A stretch of 64,000 bases of DNA from Deinococcus humi (GCF_014201875.1 NZ_JACHFL010000018.1:36011-100010), one strand, 5' to 3'. Positions 42,195 to 54,947 are shown, numbered from the stretch's first letter. The notes: generated from the letters alone by a model not told the origin. Numbers and translations are program-made.

Positions 42195-42578
42195 CTACCC
42201 GGGGCGCACACCGACATCAATGGTGGGGTGCTTTTTCTGAAAACGCACGGTCAAGACACCCCCCGCCAGATGCGCTTCCCCCGTCTGCGGCAGCACCTCG
42301 CGCGGGAAGGTCAGTACGCGTCGGAAGATCCCGGAAGCCCGTTCGGCGCTCAACAAGCCTTCCGGAGCGGTGCGCTCCCCGGCCACGGTCAGCATGCCGT
42401 CCTCCTCGTGCATCTCCAGCCGCTCCGGAGAGATACCCGGCACGTCCAGATACAGCGTGAGGTGGGCGTCCTCATCAGCCCAGTCGGCGGCGGGAATCCA
42501 GGGCCCGGCCCCGAGGGTCTCCACCTCCTCGCGCAGGGTCATCAGGTGTTGCAGGCGGGCCAGCACCGGCTCATTCAT
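42195..42578 (-). CDS. Small heat-shock protein (Hsp20/alpha-crystallin)
   Basis: A 127-residue chaperone. The alpha-crystallin domain spans residues about 33-120, with 'LYLDVPGISPERLEMHEEDGML', 'RTAPEG' and the closing motif 'AHLAGGVLTVRFQKK'. It binds unfolding proteins without ATP. The ATG at 42578 is preferred over a GTG at 42587: a TAGCGT -10 box at 42586-42591 overlaps the GTG but lies seven bases before the ATG. It is divergent from miaA, with only 54 bases between the starts. Confidence 0.88.
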   Translation of the reverse strand: MNEPVLARLQHLMTLREEVETLGAGPWIPAADWADEDAHLTLYLDVPGISPERLEMHEEDGMLTVAGERTAPEGLLSAERASGIFRRVLTFPREVLPQTGEAHLAGGVLTVRFQKKHPTIDVGVRPG

Positions 42579-42632
42579 GCTGCCCACGCTAGCACCGCGC
42601 CGCCTGGGAGACCAGCGCCTAAAGTGGGAGGA

Positions 42633-43580
42633 ATGTCGCCGTCACGCCCCCTTCAGATTCCCCTGCTGATTGCCCCCACCGCTGCCGGGAAGTCGGCGCT
42701 GGCCCTGGAACTGGCTGCCGATCCGGCCCTGGGAGCCGCGCTGGAGGTGGTTTCGGCAGACGCCTTCACGGTGTACCGGGGGCTGGATATCGGCACTGCC
42801 AAACCCACGGCTGCCGAACGGGAGGCCGTGCCCCACCACCTGCTGGACGTGACAGAGGTGACTGAGAACTACGACGTCGCCCGTTACGTACGGGAGGCCG
42901 AGGTCGCCATCGCGGATGTGCTGGAACGCGGGCGCGTGCCGCTGGTGGTGGGCGGCACGACGTTCTACCTCGCGGCCCTGCTGCGGGGTTTGCCGCTGAC
43001 CCCGCCGGCGGACCCCGTGGAGCGCGCCGCCGTGGAGGCCGATCTGGCCGAGCGCGGGCTGGACGCCCTGCTGGCCGACATCGCTGCCCACGATCCGGCG
43101 GAAGCGGTCCGTATGGAGCGCAATCCTCGCCGCGTGGTGCGTGCCACAGAAATTTATCGCCGCACCGGACGGTATCCCGGCTCTTTCGGCACCCGTCCGC
43201 CGCAGTTTCAGTATGCCGTGACCGCCTTTACCCGCCCTGGCCCCGAGCTGGAGGCGCGGATGCAGAAGCGTGTGGAGACCATGTTCGCCGCAGGCTGGGC
43301 CGAAGAGGCGGCGTGGCTGGCGGCCCGATTGCCTGCGGACACCGTGCCGCGCCCCACTGCCTGGCAGGCCCTGGGGTACCGCGAGGCCTGGGCGGTCCAC
43401 ACCGGGGAGCTGGATGAAGCCCAGGCGACGGCGCGGATTGTGCTGGCCTCGCGGCAGTATGCCAAGCGGCAGCTCACCGCGATGCGCAGTCAGCTGGGCG
43501 CGCAGGTGCTCACGCCAAGGGCGGCTGGGGTGCGCTTCGGGGAAGCCGCGAGAGCCGCCCATAAGCTGAGTGTTAATTAG
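42633..43580 (+). CDS. miaA: tRNA dimethylallyltransferase
   Basis: A 315-residue enzyme that adds a dimethylallyl group to A37 of tRNAs reading UNN codons. The P-loop is APTAAGKSALA (usually GPTA-GKS), followed by 'VVSADAFTVYRGLDIGTAKPT', 'VPHHLLDV', 'PLVVGGTTFYLAALLRGL' and 'RQYAKRQLTAMR'. The ATG at 42633 has both a purine-rich GGGAGGA upstream and a TAAAGT -10 box at 42620-42625, seven bases away. The usual Gln/Arg residues of the DMAPP site are present. Confidence 0.92.
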   Translation: MSPSRPLQIPLLIAPTAAGKSALALELAADPALGAALEVVSADAFTVYRGLDIGTAKPTAAEREAVPHHLLDVTEVTENYDVARYVREAEVAIADVLERGRVPLVVGGTTFYLAALLRGLPLTPPADPVERAAVEADLAERGLDALLADIAAHDPAEAVRMERNPRRVVRATEIYRRTGRYPGSFGTRPPQFQYAVTAFTRPGPELEARMQKRVETMFAAGWAEEAAWLAARLPADTVPRPTAWQALGYREAWAVHTGELDEAQATARIVLASRQYAKRQLTAMRSQLGAQVLTPRAAGVRFGEAARAAHKLSVN

Positions 43581-43711
43581 ACCGGGGGAGAAGTCGGCGG
43601 CCCGGCACAGTTAGAGTGGGAACCGAGATCAAGTTCAATTCCCTAGCCGGGGAAGCTCTTCTGGGAGGAACTGCCCTTCCACAGCACCGCTCATTTCACA
43701 GGGGGTAAGAT

Positions 43712-44953
43712 ATGAAACCACGCGTACTAGGAATGATTCTGGCTGGCGGGCAGGGCTCACGGTTGGCCCCATTGACGCAGAAGCGCTCCAAGCCTGCCGT
43801 GCCCTTCGGCAGCAAGTACCGCATCATCGACTTCGCCATCAACAACTTCATCAACTCCGGGCTGTTCAGCATCTACGTGTTGACCCAGTACAAGGCCCAG
43901 AGCCTGACCGAGCACATCCAGCGCGGCTGGCGCTTCGGCACCTTCCTCAGCGACTATTTCATCACCCTGGTCCCGGCGCAGATGTACCGCATTGAGGAAC
44001 TGGGGCCGGTCTGGTACCGGGGCACGGCGGACGCGGTGTATCAGAATCTGCACCTGCTGGACAACAACAAGGCCGACTATGTGGCGATCTTCTCGGGCGA
44101 TCACATCTACAAGATGAATGTCGAGCACATGATCCAGACCCATATCGATACCCGCGCCGATATCACCATCGCCGCCTACCCGATGCCGCAGGAGCAGGCG
44201 CACCAGTTCGGCATCATGCATGTCGACGAGAAGTGGAAAGTGACGGACTTCCTGGAAAAGCCCAAGAACCCGCCCAGCATCCCTGGGCAGCCGGGCACCA
44301 GCCTGACCAGCATGGGCAACTACATCTTCTCGCGCCGCGCCCTGGAAGAGCTGCTGGTGACCAGCATGGGGGACGGCGAGGACGGCTTCGACTTTGGTGG
44401 CGACGTGATTCCGCGCGCCCTGTCCGACGGCTACAACGTGATGGCCTACGACTTCCACAAGAACCCCATTCCGGGCCAGAGCGGCCCTAACCTGTACTGG
44501 CGCGATGTGGGCACACTGGACGCCTATTTCGACGCCAACATGGATCTGGTCAGTGTGAATCCCGAGTTCGGCCTGTACAACGCCGACTGGCCTTTGCGGA
44601 CCAGCAGCGAGTTCTCTCCGCCCGCCAAGTTCGTCCACGAGAGCGAGGGCCGCAAGGGGCAGGCCTTCAACTCGATCATGGCCGGCGGCACCATCATCAG
44701 CGGCGGCACGGTACGTGACAGCGTGCTGGGGCGCAGCATCCACACGCATTCCTACTCGGTGGTCGAAAGCTGCGTGCTGTTCGACGATGTGGAGGTGGGC
44801 CGGCACTCCCACCTGCGCCGGGCCATCGTGGACAAGAACGTCGTGATTCCCCCCGGTACCAAGATCGGCCTGGATATAGAGGAGGACCGCGCACGCGGCT
44901 TCACCGTCACCGAGAGTGGTGTGGTGGTGGTGCCGAAGGGCTACACCTTCTAG
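43712..44953 (+). CDS. glgC: Glucose-1-phosphate adenylyltransferase
   Basis: A 413-residue enzyme that makes ADP-glucose for glycogen synthesis. The N-terminus has '[25 protein letters not shown]' (shown in part), the catalytic 'SGDHIYKMN', 'FLEKPKNPP' and '[16 protein letters not shown]', followed by a C-terminal left-handed beta-helix. The ATG at 43712 follows AGGGGG. A 131-base gap upstream contains a weak TAGAGT -10 at 43612-43617. Downstream is a bidirectional terminator. Confidence 0.94.
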   Translation: MKPRVLGMILAGGQGSRLAPLTQKRSKPAVPFGSKYRIIDFAINNFINSGLFSIYVLTQYKAQSLTEHIQRGWRFGTFLSDYFITLVPAQMYRIEELGPVWYRGTADAVYQNLHLLDNNKADYVAIFSGDHIYKMNVEHMIQTHIDTRADITIAAYPMPQEQAHQFGIMHVDEKWKVTDFLEKPKNPPSIPGQPGTSLTSMGNYIFSRRALEELLVTSMGDGEDGFDFGGDVIPRALSDGYNVMAYDFHKNPIPGQSGPNLYWRDVGTLDAYFDANMDLVSVNPEFGLYNADWPLRTSSEFSPPAKFVHESEGRKGQAFNSIMAGGTIISGGTVRDSVLGRSIHTHSYSVVESCVLFDDVEVGRHSHLRRAIVDKNVVIPPGTKIGLDIEEDRARGFTVTESGVVVVPKGYTF

Positions 44954-44971
44954 AGCTCCAGAGCCACGGAC

Positions 44972-45007
44972 AAAAAGGGGAGAGGCCAATCGCTGGCCTC
45001 TCCCCTT
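44972..45007. terminator. Bidirectional terminator between glgC and tdk
   Basis: GGGGAGAGGCC at 44977-44987 pairs with GGCCTCTCCCC at 44995-45005 around a seven-base loop. An A-run precedes it (44972-44976), so it gives a T-tract for the minus-strand tdk transcript. Confidence 0.75.
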
Positions 45008-45018
45008 CGCAACTGCGG

Positions 45019-45693
45019 TCAGACCCCGACTGCCCGCTCCTCACTCCACGGCTGAGACGCGGACATGGGCTGTTCCAGCACGGTGTGGTGAACCCGGCAG
45101 CGGGCCTCATAACTTTCCCGCGCCCCGACCAGCACCACCGGATCGTCGTAGCGCGCCGGCTGACCGCCAATCAGGCGCTGGGAGCGGGTGGCCGGCGCGC
45201 CGCAGACGGTGCAGATGGCCGTGAGCTTCTCGACGCTCTCGGCGCGGGCCAGCAGCTGAGGCATGGGGCCGAAAGGCTCAGCCCGGAAGTCCAGATCCAG
45301 CCCCGCCAGAATGACCCGCACGCCCGCGTCGGCCAGTTCCAGGGCGAGGGTGACCACTTCTGCGTCGAAGAATTGCACCTCGTCGATGCCCACCACGTCG
45401 GGCAGCGGCGGCTTCCCGCTGCCCGCTTCCGCGCCCAGCAGGCGGTCTTCGCCGGACAGATGGGCGCGGATGTCGGCCACGTTCCGCACCGCCAGCGCCT
45501 CCACGCTACGCCCGGCGTGGCTGGCGACAGCGGACGCGTGATAGCGGTCATCTAACGCGGGTTTAAACACCAGCACATTCTGTCTGGCGATCAGCGAGCG
45601 GGTCACGCGGCGGATCAGCTCCTCGCTCTTGCCGCTGAACATGGGACCGACGATCACTTCGAGGTGGCCGCCGTGAAAGGGAGATCTAAGCAC
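45019..45693 (-). CDS. tdk: Thymidine kinase
   Basis: A 224-residue type II thymidine kinase. The P-loop is VGPMFSGKS, with '[11 protein letters not shown]' as Walker B, '[14 protein letters not shown]', and a zinc ribbon with CTVC and CRVHH. The GTG at 45693 is chosen over longer readings: a CATACT -10 box at 45700-45705 lies six bases upstream, and family proteins start a few residues before the P-loop. It salvages thymidine for DNA synthesis. Confidence 0.9.
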   Translation of the reverse strand: MLRSPFHGGHLEVIVGPMFSGKSEELIRRVTRSLIARQNVLVFKPALDDRYHASAVASHAGRSVEALAVRNVADIRAHLSGEDRLLGAEAGSGKPPLPDVVGIDEVQFFDAEVVTLALELADAGVRVILAGLDLDFRAEPFGPMPQLLARAESVEKLTAICTVCGAPATRSQRLIGGQPARYDDPVVLVGARESYEARCRVHHTVLEQPMSASQPWSEERAVGV

Positions 45694-45737
45694 GCTGGAA
45701 GTATGCCAAACCCCGCCGCGTTCTGGTACGGGCAAAC

Positions 45738-45766
45738 GAAAAACGCCCTGCCACACAGGCAGGGCG
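45738..45766 (-). terminator. rpmE terminator
   Basis: On the minus strand CGCCCTGCC pairs with GGCAGGGCG around TGTGT, and the stem is followed by TTTTT. It ends the ribosomal protein L31 transcript before the tdk promoter. Confidence 0.85.
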
Positions 45767-45784
45767 CGTTCAGAAGTGTCGGGC

Positions 45785-46003
<219 letters not shown>

Positions 46004-46052
46004 GTGCGTGCCTCCTCCGCCACGTCACTTGTGCGTAGCGGGCAACCCTGGG

Positions 46053-46058
46053 ATTATA
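46053..46058 (-). promoter_or_regulatory. Consensus -10 of the rpmE promoter
   Basis: A perfect TATAAT on the minus strand. The transcript would start near 46046 and carry a leader of about 43 bases with a strong ribosome-binding site, unlike the leaderless genes nearby. Confidence 0.65.
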
Positions 46059-46166
46059 CACCCGCGTGGGGCGTGATGGGAAGGTGGAGTTCGGAGGGTG
46101 CGGGCACTGACGGTAAGATCAGGCTGATCCGTCTGCGATGGCCTGACAGGAACGCTGTGCGCCCGC

Positions 46167-47576
46167 TCAGCCGATCAGAATGTCTTGCTCCTGTGGGTAG
46201 CGCACCAGCGTCCTGGAATCCGGACGGCTGAAGGCCACGGCGAAGGTCAGCGGACCGATACGGCCCAGGAACATCAGGAAGATCAGCACGACCTCTTGAT
46301 CCGGGTTTAGCAGCGGCGTGGTGTTCATACTCAGGCCCACGGTGGCGAAGGCGCTGATGGTCTCGAAGAACAGCTGTACAAACTTCAGCTCTGGATTGGT
46401 GTTCAGCAACAGCATCAGCAGGAAACCCAGATTGACCAGTCCCAGACTCAGCAGCCCCACGGTCATGGCCCGCAGGATCGTGGTGGTGCCGATGCGCCGC
46501 CGGAACAGCGTGGTGTCGTGTCGCCCGCGCACCATGCCCCACGCGGAGGCCATCATCACGTAGAAGGTGGTGGTCTTGATGCCACCGCCCGTAGAGCCTG
46601 GGTTGGCCCCGATGAACATCAGCAAGATGGTGACGAAGATGGTGCCGTAGTGCATGGTGCTGTAGTCCAGCGTGTTGAAGCCGGCGGTGCGCGGCGTGAC
46701 GCCGTGAAACCACGCGGCCAGTATTTTGCCGCCCAGGGGCAATGTGCCCAGTGTGGCCGGATTGGTCCATTCCAGCAGCGCGAAACTGAGCGTGCCGACC
46801 AGCAGCAGCGCCGCCATCATGACCAGCGACAGTTTGCTGTTGGCGTTGAGGCGGTTGCGGCGGCGGTCTCTGAGGTACGCCAGCACGTTCAGCTGCACCA
46901 GAAAGCCCATGCCGCCCAGCACGATCAGCAATGGGATGACCAGATTGATGATCGGGTTGGTCACGAAACCGGTTAGGCCAGTGGCGTACAGGCTGAACCC
47001 CGCGTTGTTGAAGGCGCTGACCGAGTGAAACAGCGAGAAATACAATCCTCTGCCCAGCCCTTCTTCGGGCACGAAAACGCTGGAGAGCAACACGGTGCCG
47101 ACCAGTTCCACCAGCACCGAACTCAGGACAATCGTCCGCACTAGCTTGACCACCCCGCCCAGCTCCAGGGTGTTGACCTGCTGCGCCACCTGAATGCGGT
47201 CGGCGATGCCCACCCGTCGCCGCAGCGCAATGGCGAACAGCGTGCCCAGCGTGATCAGTCCCAGGCCACCAATCTGGATCAGCAACAGCATCACCACCTC
47301 GCCGAAGGTGGTAAAGGTGGTCCCCACGTCCACCACCCCCAGCCCGGTCACGCACACGGCGCTCGTTGCCATGAACAGCGCCTGAATCGGGCGGATGCTC
47401 TGCCCCGGCTCCAGACTGATGGGCAGGGCCAGCAGCCCGGCGCCCACCAGAATGGCCAGCGCAAAGGTCAGGGCAATCAGTTGCGGCGGGCGCAGCCGCG
47501 AGAGCCAGGGCTTGCGCCGCATTCCGGCGGCAGACGGATTTGGAAAACGCGGGTCGGGGGCGGGGGGCCGGGTCAT
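46167..47576 (-). CDS. ktrB: Potassium uptake protein, TrkH/KtrB family
   Basis: A 469-residue membrane protein with four M1-P-M2 repeats. The selectivity loops are visible: 'SAVCVTGLGVVD', 'SAFNNAGFSLY', 'HGVTPRTAGFN' and 'SAFATVGLSMN', each holding the conserved glycine that lines the K+ pore. The size fits KtrB (about 450 residues). The regulatory partner KtrA is not next to it. A TACAAT hexamer lies 13 bases before the GTG/ATG start region. Confidence 0.9.
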   Translation of the reverse strand: MTRPPAPDPRFPNPSAAGMRRKPWLSRLRPPQLIALTFALAILVGAGLLALPISLEPGQSIRPIQALFMATSAVCVTGLGVVDVGTTFTTFGEVVMLLLIQIGGLGLITLGTLFAIALRRRVGIADRIQVAQQVNTLELGGVVKLVRTIVLSSVLVELVGTVLLSSVFVPEEGLGRGLYFSLFHSVSAFNNAGFSLYATGLTGFVTNPIINLVIPLLIVLGGMGFLVQLNVLAYLRDRRRNRLNANSKLSLVMMAALLLVGTLSFALLEWTNPATLGTLPLGGKILAAWFHGVTPRTAGFNTLDYSTMHYGTIFVTILLMFIGANPGSTGGGIKTTTFYVMMASAWGMVRGRHDTTLFRRRIGTTTILRAMTVGLLSLGLVNLGFLLMLLLNTNPELKFVQLFFETISAFATVGLSMNTTPLLNPDQEVVLIFLMFLGRIGPLTFAVAFSRPDSRTLVRYPQEQDILIG

Positions 47577-47697
47577 AAACGCGGCCCGGATTGTACGCCT
47601 GTTGCCGGGCGGCTGTGGCGCAGAGGGGCGGCGGTGTGGGATGGGCGGTCCTCCTCGTGGCCCTGTCCCTGGCCCATCGGGGCTATACTGCCCTGCT

Positions 47698-48792
47698 ATG
47701 CCTCGCTCCCCACGTCCAGACCGTTTTCAACCCGCCGGGAAGAGGAAGAGTCGTCCCCACTCCAGAACAGGCCCCGCCGATCACCGTGCCCGCCAGCCCG
47801 CCCACGAGTACGAGCTGGAAGTGCTGCCGGGTCTAGAACATGTCGCGGCCACCGAATTGCAGACCGTCCCACTGGCCCGCGACATCCACGGGCTGCGCTT
47901 CTGGTTTCCAGGTGACCCCGAACGCCTGACCCGGCTGCGCTCGGCGCTGGCCGTCTATCGGGTCCGCACCTGGGACGTGCCGCGCCCGCGCGGGCTGCTG
48001 GGCCACCAGCAACTGGGCGAGCTGACCGACTTTCTGCGCAGCGTACTGGCCGTGGGCGGCCAGACCTCCTTCCGGCTGGGCGCGGCGGGCAAGGAGTCGG
48101 GCGTGATGCAGCGCCTGGCCGAGGAACTTGAGAACGCGCTGGAACTGCCCTACCGTCCCGAAGACGGCCAGTTGCTGATCCGCCTGCGTCCCGAAACGGA
48201 CGGTCCGGGCTGGGATGTGCTGGCCCGCACCACGCCCAGGCCACTCAGCGCGCGGCCCTGGCGGGCGTGCAACATGCACGGCGGTCTGAACGCCACGCTG
48301 GCTTACGCCACCCATAAACTGGCCGGGCAGCGCGACGTGGACCGCATCTTCAACCCAATGTGCGGCAGCGGCACCCTGCTGATCGAGCGCGACCTGCTGG
48401 GGCCGAGCGACGCTCTGGTGGGCGTGGACATCGACGCGTCGGCGGTGGACTGTGCCAGGACCAACATCCAGGCGGCCGGACGGGAGATCGAGGTGGCGCG
48501 TATCGACGCGCTTCAGACCGGCCTTCCGGCCCGCTCCTTCGACCTGATCGTGGCCGACTTGCCGTGGGGCGACGCCATCGGCACGCACGGGGGCAACGCG
48601 GCGCTGTACCCAGTCTTCCTGGAAGAAATGCACCGCCTGCTCAGCCGACAGGGCCGCATGGCCGTGATCACCCACGAGATCCGGCTGTTCGAGGGCCTGC
48701 TGGAAGGCCAGTCGCGTTGGAACGCACGCGAAATACTGCAGGTTTCCAGTGGCGGCCATCATCCGAAGGTCTACCTGCTGAACAGGCGGTAA
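47698..48792 (+). CDS. THUMP-domain tRNA (guanine-N2) methyltransferase
   Basis: A 364-residue RNA methyltransferase. After a basic N-terminal tail come a THUMP domain (residues about 40-190) and a Rossmann domain with '[19 protein letters not shown]', '[13 protein letters not shown]', '[17 protein letters not shown]' and the catalytic 'VADLPWGD'. The architecture matches TrmN/Trm14, which makes m2G at position 6 of tRNA; the rRNA enzyme RlmL is a less likely alternative because it is longer. TATACT at 47684-47689 lies eight bases before the ATG. Confidence 0.82.
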   Translation: MPRSPRPDRFQPAGKRKSRPHSRTGPADHRARQPAHEYELEVLPGLEHVAATELQTVPLARDIHGLRFWFPGDPERLTRLRSALAVYRVRTWDVPRPRGLLGHQQLGELTDFLRSVLAVGGQTSFRLGAAGKESGVMQRLAEELENALELPYRPEDGQLLIRLRPETDGPGWDVLARTTPRPLSARPWRACNMHGGLNATLAYATHKLAGQRDVDRIFNPMCGSGTLLIERDLLGPSDALVGVDIDASAVDCARTNIQAAGREIEVARIDALQTGLPARSFDLIVADLPWGDAIGTHGGNAALYPVFLEEMHRLLSRQGRMAVITHEIRLFEGLLEGQSRWNAREILQVSSGGHHPKVYLLNRR

Positions 48793-48835
48793 CCGAAGAA
48801 CCCCATCCTTCTGCGCCGCCGTGTCATCCTCAACC

Positions 48836-49849
48836 ATGTCAATTTCTGGGGTAAGGGCTGTTCGGTCCGCTGCGGGCCTTCGCTGGGGTCTGCTGGGGGC
48901 GGCGCGCATTGCGCGGGCATTGATTCCGGCCATCCGGGCGGTTGGGGGAGAGGTGGTGGCGCTGGGCGTGCGCGATCCCGACTCTGAGCGGGCGCAGGCT
49001 TTTTCCGAGGAATGGGGCGTGCCGCTGGTGGGCGGCTATCAGGACGTGTTGGACGCCGATCTGGACGCCGTCTACAATCCTTTGCCCAATGACCTGCACC
49101 TGCCGTGGTCCCTGGCCACGATGCGGGCGGGCAAGCACGTCCTGACCGAGAAGCCCCTGGTCCTGAACGCCGAAGAGGCACAGGAACTGGCAGACACGGC
49201 AGCAGGGACGGAGCGCGTGTTGCTCGAAGCCTTCGCCTACCGCTTCCATCCCCATATTGTGCGCTTGCGGCAACTCGTGCAAAGCGGCGAACTGGGCGAG
49301 ATCCGGGCGGTGCGGGCGGCCTTCGGCTTCACCCTGACCAATCCTGACGACTTCCGCTGGCATGCGGACAAGGGGGGCGGCGCCCTTTTCGACGTGGGAA
49401 CCTACGCCATCAATCTGGTGCGGCTGCTGCTGGGCGAACCTACCGCCGCCGTCGCCCGCGCCCGCTGGACCGGGGGCGGTGTGGATATGGGCCTCAGCGG
49501 CGTCTTGGAGTACCCACAGGCCCTGGCGAGTGTGGACTGTGCCTTCGACTGGGGCGACGCGGCCACCCAGCGCCTGACCATCCTGGGCACGCGCGGCACG
49601 CTGGACATGAACGGCGTCTTCCACAGCAATACCCATTCTCCTGTGTCGTTCACCGTCACCAGTGGCGGAGGACGCAGCGAGGAGGAGTTCCCGCCCTTCA
49701 ACGCTTACGCCGCAATGGTGGAACACTTCCAGCGCGTCGCGCTGGGCGAGGAGGAGGCCCTGTATCCCCCTGACGATAGCGTGCGCCATGCGCGAGTGCT
49801 GGACGCGCTGTTCGCCTCGGCGCGGACCGGGAAGCGGGTGGAGCTTTAG
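48836..49849 (+). CDS. Gfo/Idh/MocA-family oxidoreductase
   Basis: A 337-residue NAD(P)-dependent dehydrogenase. The Rossmann motif is '[17 protein letters not shown]', followed by '[30 protein letters not shown]', in which 'EKP' carries the catalytic Lys. 'AFAYRFHPH' and '[18 protein letters not shown]' are typical of the family's C-terminal domain. The substrate is probably a sugar or cyclitol and cannot be named. The ATG at 48836 is taken as the start. It converges on the DUF5063-like gene, with a four-base overlap of the two 3' ends. Confidence 0.82.
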   Translation: MSISGVRAVRSAAGLRWGLLGAARIARALIPAIRAVGGEVVALGVRDPDSERAQAFSEEWGVPLVGGYQDVLDADLDAVYNPLPNDLHLPWSLATMRAGKHVLTEKPLVLNAEEAQELADTAAGTERVLLEAFAYRFHPHIVRLRQLVQSGELGEIRAVRAAFGFTLTNPDDFRWHADKGGGALFDVGTYAINLVRLLLGEPTAAVARARWTGGGVDMGLSGVLEYPQALASVDCAFDWGDAATQRLTILGTRGTLDMNGVFHSNTHSPVSFTVTSGGGRSEEEFPPFNAYAAMVEHFQRVALGEEEALYPPDDSVRHARVLDALFASARTGKRVEL

Positions 49850-50211
49850 ACTGGACCCTGCGCGCCGCTTGCGACAATGAAATTGAGATGGTGAATTAGG
49901 TCGTCGACGTGATCGCCCCAATGCGCGTCCGCTGTGAAACGCAGCCACGACAGCCCTCCGGGCAGATCGGTTGAGGCCAGCTGAACCGCTTCGCTCAAGT
50001 TCTTGACGAGATCAGCGAGGTCATCCATATCGTCGCCCACCTCCACAGTGTCTGGCGTGATTGCGGCAGACAGACTCGTCGCATCGTAAAAGCCCAGTTC
50101 AGGCCACTGAGGTTGAATGGCCGCTCTCAGCGCATGATCACGATGCGGACTCTCGAAGGGGTCTGGAAAGTCGTCCGGCCAGCACCAGTTCATCGGAGGC
50201 AGGGAAACCAT
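49846..50211 (-). CDS. DUF5063-like protein, start uncertain
   Basis: From the ATG at 50211 the protein is 121 residues, with '[17 protein letters not shown]' and '[21 protein letters not shown]', the conserved C-terminal features of DUF5063 proteins. The same frame stays open and coding-like for at least 40 codons upstream (ending LAALRDQLTQLRG), and this fits the family's N-terminal helix. However, no ATG, GTG or TTG occurs there before the frame enters the end of comEC. The only candidate is an ATT at 50334, directly after GGAGGG and overlapping the comEC stop. The true protein may therefore be about 160 residues. Confidence 0.6.
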   Translation of the reverse strand: MVSLPPMNWCWPDDFPDPFESPHRDHALRAAIQPQWPELGFYDATSLSAAITPDTVEVGDDMDDLADLVKNLSEAVQLASTDLPGGLSWLRFTADAHWGDHVDDLIHHLNFIVASGAQGPV

Positions 50212-50329
50212 CCCCCGGAGTTGTGTGAGCTGGTCGCGCAGAGCTGCCAGGGGTGCCCTCCACAGTTCAGGATGAGATTGATCGTCTGTCCGGCACTGCT
50301 GAAAGCGGGGGTGATAGGTGGTGACAGTT

Positions 50330-52560
<2,231 letters not shown>

Positions 52561-52561
<1 letters not shown>

Positions 52562-52959
52562 TAGTAGCTGACCAGCGGGATCAGGACTTTCAGCGTCGCC
52601 TCGCCCATACCCTTGATGGCGTCCAGATCCGCCTGTGACCGCAGAGGCCGGGCGGCGATGATCTTGGCCGCCATTGACGGGCCAACTTTGGGCAGCGCCT
52701 CCAACTGCTCCTGAGTCGCGGTGTTCAGGTTGACCCGTCCCGAGATCAGGGGCTGAATGCTGGCCGTGGTGGGATAGGTGGGCGGCTCCCTATCCGTCGT
52801 CAGTGTGTTGGCCATCGGTGTGGCCGGTGCGGGCAGGGCCACACGCGTTACGGTTGGAACCTGCGGACGCGGCAGTACCAGAGGGGCTAGAGCCAGCACT
52901 CCCACCAGCAGCACGCCTACGCCCAGTCCCAGATTCCATCCGCGCCTGTCACTGGCCAT
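52561..52959 (-). CDS. comEA: Competence DNA receptor ComEA
   Basis: A 132-residue protein with one N-terminal membrane helix (residues about 10-29), a Pro/Thr-rich linker, and a C-terminal double helix-hairpin-helix domain: '[22 protein letters not shown]' and '[14 protein letters not shown]'. It binds double-stranded DNA outside the membrane and hands it to ComEC. A TAGAAT -10 box at 52968-52973 lies eight bases before the ATG. Confidence 0.92.
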
Positions 52960-53096
52960 ACCAGGGCATTCTAGGGATCAGAGGCCCAGGATGTGCACGA
53001 AAATGCCGCGAACAGGCATCCCTAAAAACCGAAAGGCCCGAGGATGGGCTTCCGCCCTGTCTTTGGCTTGCATGAACTTTTGAGAGGGGTTGACCC
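52960..53096. other. Intergenic gap between uraH and comEA
   Basis: This short gap holds the comEA -10 box. No terminator of the uraD-uricase-uraH transcript was recognised. Confidence 0.3.
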
Positions 53097-53468
53097 TCAG
53101 CTGCCCCGGTAGGTGCTGTAGGACCACGGCGTCATTACCAGGGGAACGTGGTAATGGGCGTCCGGGTGGCCCACCGTGAAGCGCAGGGTCACCACGTCCA
53201 GAAAGGGTGGATCGGCGGCAGCATCGAAATTTGCGAAATAGTCGGCGACGTGGAAGGTCAGCTCGTAGGTGCCGGCCTGCAGGCTGCCACGTTCGATCAG
53301 CGGAGCGTCGGTGCGCCCGTCAGCGTTGGTGACGGCGGCAGTGAGTTTCTTGCGCTCCTCACTCTCGACGTGACGCTCGATGTGCCACAGCTCCACCCGG
53401 ACGCCCTGGGCAGGACGGCCCCGCGCGGTGTCCAGCACGTGCGTGCTCAGTCCGGCATGGGCGGCCAT
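53097..53468 (-). CDS. uraH: 5-hydroxyisourate hydrolase
   Basis: A 123-residue transthyretin-like enzyme converting 5-hydroxyisourate to OHCU. The N-terminus has 'LSTHVLDTARGRPAQGVRV' (catalytic His) and the C-terminus ends in YRGS, the signature tetrapeptide that distinguishes the enzyme from true transthyretin. 'YHVPLVMTPWSYSTYRG' holds the other catalytic His and Arg region. It overlaps the uricase gene by one base and is third in the urate operon. Confidence 0.94.
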   Translation of the reverse strand: MAAHAGLSTHVLDTARGRPAQGVRVELWHIERHVESEERKKLTAAVTNADGRTDAPLIERGSLQAGTYELTFHVADYFANFDAAADPPFLDVVTLRFTVGHPDAHYHVPLVMTPWSYSTYRGS

Positions 53469-54346
53469 TAAGCGCGCTCCACCCAGCCTTCCATCAGGCC
53501 ATAGGGTTCGGGATCAACATGCATGATCTCCAGATTGTTCTCCAGGCCGAAGCGCTGCAGGTTGTACTGCAGGTGGTGTTTGTTGGGCATGCGGAACCAG
53601 ATCCGCGAGATCTCGGGGCAGGCCGACAGCACGGCCTCACCCATCAGGTACAGCGTGTTCTGGAGGCTGGGTGAGTAGTGATCGGTCAGGGTCTCCTGAA
53701 GCTGCCTGAAGACCCTGGCCCACACGGCGTCGTAGTCGGCACTGTCGGTGTTGTACTCCCACCTGGCGGTGATAAAAGTCGCCATCACGCGTTCGTGCGT
53801 CTCCGGCAGTGTGGTGAAACGCTCGTCGAGTCGGTAGTTCTCCCAGCCGCTCTCGGTGGTTTTCAGGACGTACAGCTCCTCGATGCCGGAAGTGACCTTG
53901 AAGGTCTCGCCGTCCTCGCTCTCCACGCGTCCGGTGCGCTTGGGCATCTGGCGGACGAAGGAATGATCATGGCCCTGGCCGTTCACCTGCACGCGGTCCC
54001 AGAGGTGCTCAGTGAACTCCACAAAGCCGCCCGACACCCTGGCCCCGGTGTGGACGAAGTGAGCCACGAGTTCCTTGCCGAACTCCTCAGGGCTGCTCCC
54101 AAAGCCTTCCTTGGCCAGCCCGTAGATGGTGTTGCGGACCGTGTCGGTGGCGATCAAGTCGGTGTTGTCGCCCCGGCTATGCGCAGCGTCGAAGTCGCCG
54201 GTCATCGCCACGCGCACCTGCAATTCACGGATCTCGTGACGCTTGCTGTCGCGGTTGATCTTCATCAGGTTAACTTCGGCCTTGCCGTAGTTGTTCTCGC
54301 CCAGCTTCACTTTGACCCTGGGTTTCTTGTTCTCGGTCTGAGTCAT
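53468..54346 (-). CDS. Urate oxidase (uricase)
   Basis: A 292-residue cofactor-independent uricase that oxidises urate to 5-hydroxyisourate. Family blocks are 'LGENNYGKAEVNLMKI', 'DNTDLIATDTVRNTIYGLAKE', 'SPSLQNTLYLMGEAVL' and 'FRMPNKHHLQYNL'. The substrate-binding Arg and Gln and the catalytic Lys-Thr pair are in the expected segments. It sits between uraD and uraH, so one transcript covers the three steps from urate to allantoin. Confidence 0.94.
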   Translation of the reverse strand: MTQTENKKPRVKVKLGENNYGKAEVNLMKINRDSKRHEIRELQVRVAMTGDFDAAHSRGDNTDLIATDTVRNTIYGLAKEGFGSSPEEFGKELVAHFVHTGARVSGGFVEFTEHLWDRVQVNGQGHDHSFVRQMPKRTGRVESEDGETFKVTSGIEELYVLKTTESGWENYRLDERFTTLPETHERVMATFITARWEYNTDSADYDAVWARVFRQLQETLTDHYSPSLQNTLYLMGEAVLSACPEISRIWFRMPNKHHLQYNLQRFGLENNLEIMHVDPEPYGLMEGWVERA

Positions 54347-54358
54347 AGGCCTTCCCCC

Positions 54359-54907
54359 TCACTTCCCGTTGCCGTCGGCGATCAGGTCCAGAATGCGCAG
54401 CCGGGCAATCCGGCTGATCTCATGCAGGGCGGCGGCCCGCTCCTGCTCTGGCGTGTTGGCCAGCCGTCGCCTGGCCCCCTCGAAGATGCTGTCCTTGTCA
54501 TTCTCGCGCACGCACACCACGTAGGGCAGATCGAACTTCTCATGGTAGGCCTCGTTCAGCCGCCCGAACTCGGCGAACTCGTCTGGACTCAGGCGGTCCA
54601 GCCCCGCCGAAGCCTGCTCATGGGCGCTTTCAGCGGTCAATTCTCCGGCCAGCGCCGCCTTGCCCGCCAGATCCGGATGGGCGCGGATCAATTTCAACTG
54701 CGCAGCCTTAGAGTCGTCCTGTACAGCGGTCCTGAAGGCATCGGCTATCTCTTCAACATGCTTGAAGGGACGCTGTGCAGCGGCGGCCTCGGCATATTGC
54801 GGCGAATGCTCCAACACCCCGGCGAAATAGTGGGTAAAGGCGTCGGTGCTCAGAGCGTTCACGTCTTCGAGGCTCAGGCGGTCAACATGGGCGGGACTAC
54901 GGGTCAA
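54359..54907 (-). CDS. uraD: OHCU decarboxylase
   Basis: A 182-residue helical protein that decarboxylates 2-oxo-4-hydroxy-4-carboxy-5-ureidoimidazoline to S-allantoin. The active-site block 'IRAHPDLAGKAAL' and the later 'FPVVCVREND'-type strand (here YVVCVREND) are conserved, with 'RLNEAYHEKFDLPY'. The TTG start at 54907 is supported by a GGAGG six bases upstream, and no other start codon fits. It is the first gene of the urate operon and lies just after a HucR-like operator. Confidence 0.92.
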   Translation of the reverse strand: MTRSPAHVDRLSLEDVNALSTDAFTHYFAGVLEHSPQYAEAAAAQRPFKHVEEIADAFRTAVQDDSKAAQLKLIRAHPDLAGKAALAGELTAESAHEQASAGLDRLSPDEFAEFGRLNEAYHEKFDLPYVVCVRENDKDSIFEGARRRLANTPEQERAAALHEISRIARLRILDLIADGNGK

Positions 54908-54947
54908 AAGACACCTCCGGCGGAATGGGCAGCGGCTGAGCTAAAAC